Below, one piece after another: positions 45,982 to 54,541 of a stretch of 64,000 nucleotides of DNA. Below the pieces are notes generated by a model, which did no database searches, was not told where the DNA came from, and worked only from the letters and a program-made list of their open reading frames with translations. Each line of letters starts with the position of its first letter. The first letter of the stretch is position 1. The DNA comes from Micropruina glycogenica (GTDB lineage: Bacteria; Actinomycetota; Actinomycetes; Propionibacteriales; Propionibacteriaceae). The position numbers and the translations under genes were made by a program. Where the stretch lies: the NCBI RefSeq assembly GCF_900289045.1, contig NZ_LT985188.1:682001-746000 (forward strand). Reading direction: 5' to 3'.

Positions 45982-48900
45982 ATGCGCCAAAGGTCGATCG
46001 TGCGCTGGGCACCAGGGCTGATCGCAGCCCTGGTGCTGGGCCTGATCGTCACCCTTGCGGTGCGGGCGATCGGCTACCCGGTGAACAAGCTCGACCTCAA
46101 CGATTCGGGCATCTGGGTCACCAACGACGCCGAGCAGTCGTATGGCCGCATCAACAAGTCGGCGGTCGGTTTGGACGCCTTTCTCGACCTGCCCGGTGCG
46201 GCGGGCGCCCAAGAACTCGACGTGTTGCAAGACGGCGGTGCGGCCGTCGAGTATGACGCCGCCGGTGGTGCCCTGGTGCCGATCGACACCAGCGCCGTCA
46301 CCAACAACGCCGACCAGGCGGTCAACCTCAAGCCCGGCACGGTGGTCGACCTGCGCGGCGGCACCATCGCGGCGGTCGATCCGGCCACCGGCAAGGTGTG
46401 GGCCGGACGCTACGACCCCGAGCTGCGCACCGCCGACATCAAGGCTCTCGACCCGGTGCTGCCCGCCTTGGCCGACGTCGGTGAGCCACCGGCCGGCGCC
46501 GCCGGGCAGAGCGTCGCCGTCGCCGTCGGGGTGGACGGCACGGTGCACGTGGCGTCCGTGAACGGCACGACGCTCACCATCGCCGTGCAGAACGGGGGCT
46601 TCGCCCAGCCGGTGAAGGGTCGGCTCGACACCGCGATCAACTCCGTGCAATTGGCGGCGGTCGGCGCTCAGGCCGTCGTGTACGACGAGGCGCTGGGCAC
46701 GGTGATCCTGCCCGACGGACGCACCAAACAGGTCACCGCTGCCGTCGCCGGCAAGCTGCAACAGAGCGGCCCGGACGCCCCCGGCGTGCTACTCGCCCTG
46801 CCCGAAGGCCTGCTGCGCATCGGGCTGGCCGACGGCCTGTCGACACAACTCGCCGCCGGCATCGGCACCGCTCCGGCCGCACCGGTGCGCTTGGCCGGCT
46901 GCGACTTCGGCGCCTGGGCGGGCACCCCCACCACCGTCGTGCGAGCCTGCGGTGAGGGCCAGGCCGAGGCGATGGCGGTCACCAGCCGAGCCGAACCGCT
47001 GGTACGGCCGATCTTTCGCATCAACCGCGGCTCGCTGGTGCTCAACGATTCGGCTGATGGCCGGGTGTTCGACCTCGACAAGCAGCTGCGGCTCGACAAC
47101 TGGGACAAGATCAAGCCCAAGCCCAACCAGAACCCGAACGACCCCAACAAATCCGACAAGCCGGCCCTCAAAGACGCCGAGCCGCACGCCAACGACGACG
47201 AGTTCGGTGCCCGCGCCGACCGCACCCAGATCGTGCACCCGCTCGACAACGACACCGACTCGATCAGCAGCATTCTGATGATCGCCGCCGTCCGGGGCGT
47301 GCCCGAGGGCTACCGGGTCGACATCACCCCCGACGGCCAGGCGCTCAAGGTGACCACGCCCCTCGACGCCCGCAACTTCTCGTTTCGCTACACCGCGGGC
47401 AACGGCTACCACGACGACGAGGCGACGGTGCAGATCACCATCAAGGGCACCGAGGTCAACGACAAGCCGTTCCTACGTGAGGGGGTGGCCAAGCAGAGCC
47501 TCAGCGTGCCCTCGTTCGGCACCCTGAACGTCGCTCCTCTGGGCGACTGGCGCGACCCCGAGAGCGACCCCGTGCTGCTGGTCGACGCCAACAGCGACGG
47601 CGACCTCGTGCCCACCACCCCCGACGGACGTCTCGAATACACCGCCGCCGGCTACGACTCCGACACCCGCAAGAAGCTCAGCTACCGGGTGGCCGATGTG
47701 CCCGGCAACGAGGTGACCAGCGAGGTCGCGCTCACGGTGCTGGGCCAGAAGGCGCTCACCGGCGGCAAGCCGGTGGCCAACCCCGACACCGCCCGCGGCG
47801 AGGTGGGCAAGCCGATTGTGATCCGTCCGCTGGCCAACGACCTGCCCGGCTCAGACCCACGCACCGCCGACGCCCGGCTGACCCTGGGCGGCGACATCAC
47901 GCCGAAGGCGAACCTGAAGGTGACCACCGACCAGCGCTCGGGGCTGGTCACGGTGATCGCGACCCGTCCGGGGCCGTACTTTCTCGACTACGTGGCGGCG
48001 TTCGGCTCGGCCCGGGTCGACCGCAGCCAGATTCGCGTCGACGTGGCCAAAGACGCCGCGGGCTTCGTGCCGCAGACCATGCCCGACCAGGCGGCGATTC
48101 GGGGCACGAACCCGGTGCGGGTCGACGTGCTGGCCAACGACGCAGACCCCCAGGGCGGGCTGCTGACCGTGTTGTCGGCCGACAGTGACGCCGACGTCGA
48201 CGTGTCGGTGATCGCCGGCCGCTGGCTGATGATCACCCCGCGCAGCGACCGGATCAGCCCCAACCCGTTCACCGTGCACTACACGGTGAGCAACGGCTAC
48301 CAGAGCGCCCAGGGCGACGTGACGGTGGCGCAACTGCAGGCTGTCGGCGACGACGTCCCGATCACCCGCAAAGACCGGGCGATCGTGCGCGCCGGCGACA
48401 CCGTACTGATCAACGCGCTCGCCAACGACACCAGCCCCGCCGGCTCACGGCTCTCGCTGGCCACCAACCTCGACCCGGCCATCACGGTGGGCCAGTTGCA
48501 GCTGTACGACGCCTCGTCGAGCCAGGTCGAGTCGTTGGACGTGGGGCAGGCCTGGGTGCACGCCGACCAGATTCGCTACGTGGCACCGGCCGAGGTGACC
48601 GAGACCCGCGAGGTCACCATCGAGTACTACGCGGTCACGCCCACCGGGCAGCGCACCAAGGGCGAGGCGAGCGTCACCATCAAGCCGCAGCCCGAAACCG
48701 ACGACGACAACCACGCGCCCAGACCGGGCGACCTCGAGGCCCGCGCCACCGCCGGGCAGCGCATCAAGATCTCGCTGCCCACCTCGTCGCAAGACCCCGA
48801 TGGCGACTCGGTGACGGTCGCCGGCATCGGTTCGCCGCCCACCCTGGGCCGGGTGGTGGGCAGCAGTCCGACGTCCGTCACCTACGAGGCGTACCCGATG

Positions 48901-51900
48901 CTCGACACCGTGGGCACCGACACCTTCTCGGTGATGGTCACCGACCGCTACGGCAAGCAGGCGCCGGCCGTGGTGCGGGTGGCGGTCACCCCACCCGGCT
49001 CGCCGCAGCCGCCGATCGCGATCGACGACGACATCACCGCCGCGCCCGGCGCCATGATCAGGGTGGACGCCCGCGCCAACGACCTGACCGCCCGCAACGA
49101 CAAGGTGGCCATCGCCCCCCTCGCGCCGCTCAACGACAACCTGCCCGCCGGCGTGACCATCAACGCCGACGGCTTCATCACCGCCCAGGCGCCCGAGAAC
49201 GGCCAGCCGCTGCTGCTGCAGTACGCGCTGCAGGGCAACGGCGGCACCGGCCCGGCGGCCGGCATCACCATCACGCCGCAGGCCGGCTACGAGAACGCTC
49301 CGGTGATCTTCGACGAGGTGGCCGAGGTGGCCGGGCAGAGCGCCACCGTCGACGTGCTCAAACGCGCGTGGGACCCCGACGGCACCGACGCCAAGCTCAG
49401 CGCCACCGTGCTGCGCACCGACCCGGCCATCACCGTCAACGGCGGTGTGGTGACCATTCCGGTGACCACGCAGCCGCAGGTGATCGCCTATCAAGTCACC
49501 GACGAGCGGGGCGCTCAGAGCGCCGCGCTGATCTTCGTGCCGCCGGCCGGCGGGGGAGCGCCGGTGCTGCGTCCGGGCGCTTTGATCGAGGTCGCCCCCG
49601 ACGCCTCGGTGACCGCCACCCTCGACGACCACGTGATGTCGCCCCGCGGCCGCAGCGTGCGGCTGACCACCGCCGACACCCTGTCGGCCTCGCCCGCCGG
49701 CAAGCTGACCGTCGAGGCCCCCGACGACACCCACCTGAAGGTCACCGCCACAGACGGCTACGTGGGCCCCGGCGCGATCACCGTGCAGGTGATGGACGGC
49801 GAGTCGGCCACCGACGAGGGGGTGCTCACCTCGTACGTGACGATTCCGGTGCAGGTGGGCCCGAGCACCCCCGTGCTGCGCTGCCCGGCCGGCGCGCTCA
49901 AGCTGCCCGCCGGCGGGGACCCGCGCACCCTCGACATCGCCACCCTGTGCAACGTGTGGACGGCCGACTCCGCCGACCTGGCGTCCCTCACCTACACCGC
50001 CGAGTGGGCCACGCCCATCGACGGCGTCGAGGTCACCGGCGGACGCACCGTGACGGTGCAGGCCACCGGCGCGGCCACCCCCGGCAGCAGGGGCGAGCTG
50101 TCCATCGGCGTGGCCGGCACCCAGGCGCAACCCCAGACCCTGACGTTCACGATCACCAAGGCGCCGCCGGCCACCATGCAGGGCCGCACCTACACCGACA
50201 TTCAGCAGGGCACCCCGGTGCGGGTGCCGGTTGGCATTCGGTCGCCGCTGGTCGACGCGGTGCCCGGCATCGTGAAGGTCACCCAGGTGAGCGGCCCGCC
50301 CACGCCGTACGTGATCGCGGGCACCACGATCACCTTCACCCCGCCCAAAGACGCCCACGGCGAGGTGGTCTTCGACGTCACCGGCACCGACGTTGCCGAC
50401 AAGAACCGCGAAGACCGGCACATCACCGCCCGGTTCACGCTGGTGGTCTACGGGGTGCCCGGCAAACCGGGCGCCCCCCGTCCGGGCCCCACCGTGCAGA
50501 GCAAGGCCACCACGCTGAGTTGGACGGCCCCCAGCGCCAACGGTTCGCCGATCACCGGCTACGAGGTGAAAGACAGTAAGGGCCGCGTGACCACCTGTCC
50601 TGCGACCAGTTGCCGCATCACGGGCCTGACCAATGCGGTCTGGTACACGTTTCAGGTGCGGGCGCTCAACAAGGCCGGGGCGGGCGAGTGGAGCGACAAC
50701 AGCCGCCGCATCAGGCCCGACCAGCCGCCGCCCGCGCCCACCGGGTTGAAGGTCAGCAACCCTCAGGACCACACGGTCACGCTGAGTTGGAACCCGGTGA
50801 AGTTCGAGGGCACAGCCATCAAGCGGTTCCACATCATCGTCGACGGACGAACAATTCCGGCGGCGGGCACGGCCACCTCGAGGGTGATCACCGGGCTCGA
50901 CAACAACACCATCTACACCATCTCGCTGGCCGCCGAGAACGAGTTGGCGATCGGCCCCAGCGCTCGTATTCAGGGCCAGTCGGCGGGCAAGCCGTTGGGC
51001 TTGACCGCGCCGAAGTTCACCGCCGCCACCGCCACCGGTGCGGCCACGGCGCTGCGGGTGTCGTGGAACATGCCCGACAAGAACGGCCCGGCCGACCTCA
51101 CCTTCTCGGTGGTGCGCGACGGCACCAAGACGATCTGCTCGGGCACGCAGGGCACCAGTTGCACCGACGACCGCGTCACCTACGACGGCTCGACCCACAG
51201 CTATGTGGTGACGGCCCGCAACGGCGCGGGCAAGACGTCCACCGCCAGGGCGTCGTGGCAGGCGACCGGCGTGCCCGAGAAGCCGGGTGCGCCGAGGGTG
51301 ACCCCCACCGGCAACGACCGCACCATCAGGGTGCAGGGCACCGCCCCCGACTCGCGCGGCAGGCAGTCGACCCTGCGCATTCTGGCCAACGGCTCGGCGG
51401 TGGCGACCATGGCGGTGTCGGCGCGGGGGGCGAGCTTCGACCGCAACGTCACCGTGCCGGCCGACGGCGTGAGCTACACCTTCACCCTGCAGATCTGCAA
51501 CGAAGAGCGCTGCGGCACCGCCTCGTCGGGGGCGAGCACGACCGCGTTCGGCGAGATCCAGGGCTTCTCGCTCAGCAAGAACGCCTCCAGCGGCACCAAC
51601 GTGAGCTTCGACATCAACGTCAACCCCAACGGACGGGCCCTGCGGGTGAGCGTCGAAGGCTCGAACATCGGCTCCACGGACGACCGGGACGGTACCTGGA
51701 GCCGGGCCGTCACGCGCGACCTGGGCGGGTACAGCCGCACGCGAACCTTCACCGTCACGGTGAGCGACGCCACCCGTAGCCAGACCCGCACCATCACGCT
51801 CACGTCCGAAGACCCGCCCAACCCCACCGTGACGCTGATCTGGGGTGGGTACAACACCAACAATCCCGAGGGCTGCAACTTCACCAGCCATTGCCGCTTC

Positions 51901-52104
51901 GTCGGCGCGCGCATCAGCAACGCCCAGGGCAGTCTGTCGTGCCGGGTGCACGACAGCTACGGCAGCGCCTTCAACACCCGCTGGTCCCAAGGCAACGGTG
52001 AACGGATCACCCAGGCCTACTGGGGCATTCATCCCGATTCGGCGTGGGTGGCCGTCACCTGCGACGGCATCACCGACCGCTGGTACGGTTCCCGACCCGC
52101 CTAA
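45982..52104 (+). CDS. giant membrane-anchored Ig-like/Fn3 repeat protein
   Basis: A 2040-residue protein. An N-terminal membrane segment (about residues 7-28, GLIAALVLGLIVTLAV) puts the rest outside the cell. Residues about 35-375 look like a beta-propeller-like domain, then a Lys/Pro/Asn linker (KPKPNQNPNDPNKSDK). At least seven Ig/cadherin-like modules follow to about residue 1490, several marked by the Ca-binding-like VLANDADPQG, PLANDLPG and ALANDTSPAG. Three or four Fn3-like modules (LSWTAPSANGSPITGYEV, VTLSWNPVKFEG) run to about 1855, and a C-terminal domain has four cysteines. It is about 150 nm if extended. Such proteins accompany kinase, MoxR and DUF58 genes in other actinobacteria; function is not known. 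Confidence 0.92.
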   Translation: MRQRSIVRWAPGLIAALVLGLIVTLAVRAIGYPVNKLDLNDSGIWVTNDAEQSYGRINKSAVGLDAFLDLPGAAGAQELDVLQDGGAAVEYDAAGGALVPIDTSAVTNNADQAVNLKPGTVVDLRGGTIAAVDPATGKVWAGRYDPELRTADIKALDPVLPALADVGEPPAGAAGQSVAVAVGVDGTVHVASVNGTTLTIAVQNGGFAQPVKGRLDTAINSVQLAAVGAQAVVYDEALGTVILPDGRTKQVTAAVAGKLQQSGPDAPGVLLALPEGLLRIGLADGLSTQLAAGIGTAPAAPVRLAGCDFGAWAGTPTTVVRACGEGQAEAMAVTSRAEPLVRPIFRINRGSLVLNDSADGRVFDLDKQLRLDNWDKIKPKPNQNPNDPNKSDKPALKDAEPHANDDEFGARADRTQIVHPLDNDTDSISSILMIAAVRGVPEGYRVDITPDGQALKVTTPLDARNFSFRYTAGNGYHDDEATVQITIKGTEVNDKPFLREGVAKQSLSVPSFGTLNVAPLGDWRDPESDPVLLVDANSDGDLVPTTPDGRLEYTAAGYDSDTRKKLSYRVADVPGNEVTSEVALTVLGQKALTGGKPVANPDTARGEVGKPIVIRPLANDLPGSDPRTADARLTLGGDITPKANLKVTTDQRSGLVTVIATRPGPYFLDYVAAFGSARVDRSQIRVDVAKDAAGFVPQTMPDQAAIRGTNPVRVDVLANDADPQGGLLTVLSADSDADVDVSVIAGRWLMITPRSDRISPNPFTVHYTVSNGYQSAQGDVTVAQLQAVGDDVPITRKDRAIVRAGDTVLINALANDTSPAGSRLSLATNLDPAITVGQLQLYDASSSQVESLDVGQAWVHADQIRYVAPAEVTETREVTIEYYAVTPTGQRTKGEASVTIKPQPETDDDNHAPRPGDLEARATAGQRIKISLPTSSQDPDGDSVTVAGIGSPPTLGRVVGSSPTSVTYEAYPMLDTVGTDTFSVMVTDRYGKQAPAVVRVAVTPPGSPQPPIAIDDDITAAPGAMIRVDARANDLTARNDKVAIAPLAPLNDNLPAGVTINADGFITAQAPENGQPLLLQYALQGNGGTGPAAGITITPQAGYENAPVIFDEVAEVAGQSATVDVLKRAWDPDGTDAKLSATVLRTDPAITVNGGVVTIPVTTQPQVIAYQVTDERGAQSAALIFVPPAGGGAPVLRPGALIEVAPDASVTATLDDHVMSPRGRSVRLTTADTLSASPAGKLTVEAPDDTHLKVTATDGYVGPGAITVQVMDGESATDEGVLTSYVTIPVQVGPSTPVLRCPAGALKLPAGGDPRTLDIATLCNVWTADSADLASLTYTAEWATPIDGVEVTGGRTVTVQATGAATPGSRGELSIGVAGTQAQPQTLTFTITKAPPATMQGRTYTDIQQGTPVRVPVGIRSPLVDAVPGIVKVTQVSGPPTPYVIAGTTITFTPPKDAHGEVVFDVTGTDVADKNREDRHITARFTLVVYGVPGKPGAPRPGPTVQSKATTLSWTAPSANGSPITGYEVKDSKGRVTTCPATSCRITGLTNAVWYTFQVRALNKAGAGEWSDNSRRIRPDQPPPAPTGLKVSNPQDHTVTLSWNPVKFEGTAIKRFHIIVDGRTIPAAGTATSRVITGLDNNTIYTISLAAENELAIGPSARIQGQSAGKPLGLTAPKFTAATATGAATALRVSWNMPDKNGPADLTFSVVRDGTKTICSGTQGTSCTDDRVTYDGSTHSYVVTARNGAGKTSTARASWQATGVPEKPGAPRVTPTGNDRTIRVQGTAPDSRGRQSTLRILANGSAVATMAVSARGASFDRNVTVPADGVSYTFTLQICNEERCGTASSGASTTAFGEIQGFSLSKNASSGTNVSFDINVNPNGRALRVSVEGSNIGSTDDRDGTWSRAVTRDLGGYSRTRTFTVTVSDATRSQTRTITLTSEDPPNPTVTLIWGGYNTNNPEGCNFTSHCRFVGARISNAQGSLSCRVHDSYGSAFNTRWSQGNGERITQAYWGIHPDSAWVAVTCDGITDRWYGSRPA

Positions 52105-52119
52105 CCACAGGAAGACCCG

Positions 52120-53088
52120 ATGAGTATCACCGACGACCAGGCCACCTGGTTCAACGCCACCTTTGAGCAGTTGGTCGCCAACGTCGAGCTGGCGATTCGC
52201 GGCAAGGGCGAGATCATCAGGCTGGCGCTCACCTGCATGCTCAGCGAGGGCCATCTGCTGCTCGAAGACAACCCTGGCACCGGTAAGACCCAGCTGGCGA
52301 AGGCGATCGCCAACACCGTGCAGGGCACCAACAGCCGCATTCAGTTCACGCCCGACCTGTTGCCGTCGGACGTGATCGGCGTCACCGTGTACGACCAGCA
52401 CAAGCAGACCTTCGAGTTTCACAAAGGCCCGATCTTCGCCACCGTGGTGCTGGCCGACGAGATCAACCGGGCCTCGCCCAAAACCCAGTCGGCGCTGCTG
52501 GAGGTGATGGAAGAGTCGAAGGTCACCGTCGACGGCATTCGCCACACGGTGGGCCGGCCGTTCATGGTGATCGCCACCCAGAACCCGATCGAACAGGCCG
52601 GCACGTATCGGTTGCCCGAGGCCCAGCTCGACCGGTTTCTGATGAAGAGCTCGATCGGCTACCCCGACCACGACGTGGCCGTCGAGCTGATGGCGCAGGC
52701 GGCCAACCGAGACCGTTCGGCGCAGGTCAACCCGGTGATCGCCGCGCACGCGGTGGCGCAGATGTCGAACTTCGCCGGCGACGTGCACGTCGAGCCGTCG
52801 ATCCTGGCCTACATCAGCCGTCTGGCCGAAGAGTCGCGGCGGCACCCGCGGGTGAAGCTGGGGCTGTCGATGCGCGGCTGCCTGGCCTACGTGCGCGCTG
52901 CCAAGACCTGGGCGATCAGCAAGGGCCGCGCGTTCGTGATTCCCGATGACGTCAAAGACCTGGCCGTGCCGGTGATGAGCCACCGGCTGATCCTGAACGC
53001 CGAGGCGCAGTTCTCGGGCGTCACCGTCGAGCAGGTCATCGACGACCTGGTGGCCGCAGTTTCGGTACCCGCCGACCGCACCGTCTGA
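52120..53088 (+). CDS. MoxR-family AAA+ ATPase
   Basis: A 322-residue AAA+ protein. Walker A is DNPGTGKTQ (about residues 49-57) and Walker B VVLADEINRA, followed by sensor-type ATQNPIEQAGTYRLPEAQLDRF. MoxR ATPases act as chaperones that assemble or remodel complexes, typically with the adjacent DUF58/VWA protein. It is cytoplasmic. The gene follows the giant protein by 15 bases and precedes DUF58 by 13. Confidence 0.96.
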   Translation: MSITDDQATWFNATFEQLVANVELAIRGKGEIIRLALTCMLSEGHLLLEDNPGTGKTQLAKAIANTVQGTNSRIQFTPDLLPSDVIGVTVYDQHKQTFEFHKGPIFATVVLADEINRASPKTQSALLEVMEESKVTVDGIRHTVGRPFMVIATQNPIEQAGTYRLPEAQLDRFLMKSSIGYPDHDVAVELMAQAANRDRSAQVNPVIAAHAVAQMSNFAGDVHVEPSILAYISRLAEESRRHPRVKLGLSMRGCLAYVRAAKTWAISKGRAFVIPDDVKDLAVPVMSHRLILNAEAQFSGVTVEQVIDDLVAAVSVPADRTV

Positions 53089-53101
53089 GCCCACCTGCGC
53101 C

Positions 53102-54541
53102 ATGACCGAGAACACCCGCGTACGGCCCCAACCGTCGGAGCTTCCGCCGCCCGACGGTGAGCCGACGCCCGCGCGGGTGCCGAAGCCGTTCCGTTGGTCG
53201 AGGTTGCGCTGGTCGAGCTTGTTCCGTGGGTCGAGCGTGTCGAGACCGGGTTTCGACAAGCGCAACCAGCGACCGGGTTTCGACAAGCTCAACCAGCGAC
53301 CGAAGTTCCACAGGCTCAACCAGCGGCTCCAACCCGTCCGTGAGCTGCTGCAGCCCGGCGTGGACGCCTGCCGCCGGGTGCTGGCCGCCGTCACCGGCTT
53401 CGGCTGGACGGTGCTCGCCCTGGCCGCCTTCTGCTGGCTGCTGGCCGGGTTGTTCGGGTGGGGTGAGCTGGCACTCACGGCAGCCGTACTGCTGGTGGGC
53501 TTCGCCGTCGCCTGCGCGTTCACCATCGGACGCATGAACCTGGCCGTCGACCTCGAGGCCGACCCGGTGCGGGTGACGGTGGGGGAGTCGTCGGCGGCCC
53601 GGGTGCGGGTGACCAACCTGGCCCGCACTCCCGCGCTGCCGATCGGGCTGGAGTTTCCGGTGGGCACCGCGGTGGGCCGCTTCACGCTGCCGGCGCTGGC
53701 CGCCGACGCCAGCCACGACGAGGTGGTGATCATTCCCACCCAGCAGCGCGGCGTGATCGAACTCGGGCCCGTGGTCACTCAGCGCGGCGACCCGTTCGGC
53801 ATGGTGCGCCGCGAGGTCACCTGGACCGAACGCCTGGAACTCTTCGTGCACCCGCGCCGGGTGCCACTCGAGCCGCTCGGCTCGGGCCTGCTGCGCGACC
53901 TGGAGGGCCACACCACCCAGGACATGTCGATGAGCGACCTCGCCTTTCACACCCTGCGCGAATACTCGCCGGGTGACGACCGGCGCTACATTCACTGGCG
54001 CAGTTCGGCCAAGGTCAGCTCGGCCCGCGGCGCCGGCACCTTTCTGGTCAAGCAGTTTCTCGACACCAGGCGCTCGCACATCGCGGTGGTGGTGGACGCC
54101 GACGAAACGGCCTACGCCGACGCGGCCGAGTTCGAGCTGGCCATCTCGGTAGGTGCCTCGATCGCGGTGCGGGCCCTCGCCGACGAGATGGACCTCACCA
54201 TCGTCTGCGGCGACCACGCGGCCACCAAACCGGCACCGTCCCTGGCCCTCGACACGTTCTCACGCGCCGACTTCGCGGCCTGCACCCTGGCCGAATCGAC
54301 CGGACGGCTGAACCACCTCGCCCCCGACGCCAGCGTCGCGATTCTGGTGTCGGGCTCGAACGCCGGATTTCAGACCTACGCGCACGCCCGGGCCCATCTG
54401 GCGCCCGAGGTGCACACGTTCGCGATCACATCCGAACGGGGCGGCACGATGGCGCTGCGGCAGGCCTCCGGCATGACCGTGCTCACCGTCGCCACCCTGA
54501 ACGACCTGCCGCGCGTCCTGCCGGGGGTGATCGTGCAATGA
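53102..54541 (+). CDS. DUF58 membrane protein with repeat-derived N-terminal insert
   Basis: A 479-residue protein. Two hydrophobic segments lie at about residues 100-140 (VLALAAFCWLLAGLFGWGEL). The DUF58 core has LREYSPGDDRRYIHWRSSAK. Its cytoplasmic N-terminus (about residues 30-75) is odd: it contains GFDKRNQRP, GFDKLNQRP and KFHRLNQRL in tandem, encoded by copies of the dispersed GGTTTCGACAAGCTCAACCA repeat. This suggests a repeat element entered the gene in frame. DUF58 proteins are partners of MoxR ATPases. The stop overlaps the next gene (ATGA). Confidence 0.92.
   Translation: MTENTRVRPQPSELPPPDGEPTPARVPKPFRWSRLRWSSLFRGSSVSRPGFDKRNQRPGFDKLNQRPKFHRLNQRLQPVRELLQPGVDACRRVLAAVTGFGWTVLALAAFCWLLAGLFGWGELALTAAVLLVGFAVACAFTIGRMNLAVDLEADPVRVTVGESSAARVRVTNLARTPALPIGLEFPVGTAVGRFTLPALAADASHDEVVIIPTQQRGVIELGPVVTQRGDPFGMVRREVTWTERLELFVHPRRVPLEPLGSGLLRDLEGHTTQDMSMSDLAFHTLREYSPGDDRRYIHWRSSAKVSSARGAGTFLVKQFLDTRRSHIAVVVDADETAYADAAEFELAISVGASIAVRALADEMDLTIVCGDHAATKPAPSLALDTFSRADFAACTLAESTGRLNHLAPDASVAILVSGSNAGFQTYAHARAHLAPEVHTFAITSERGGTMALRQASGMTVLTVATLNDLPRVLPGVIVQ
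53195..53330. repeat. dispersed inverted repeat inside the DUF58 coding sequence
   Basis: GGTCGAGCTTGTTCCG and GGTCGAGCGTGTCGAGACC on one side, then three copies of TTCGACAAGC(T/G)CAACCAGCG or its variant on the other, form an inverted repeat. The same repeat occurs intergenically at 18117, 31888, 40624, 58107 and 60372. All copies keep the reading frame open. Confidence 0.8.

Noticed and set aside
48445-53778. Open frame of 1777 codons on the minus strand
   Set aside because: It is antisense to the giant Ig/Fn3 gene, moxR and DUF58; low-complexity Val/Gly/Arg/His composition is the mirror of GC-rich codon bias.
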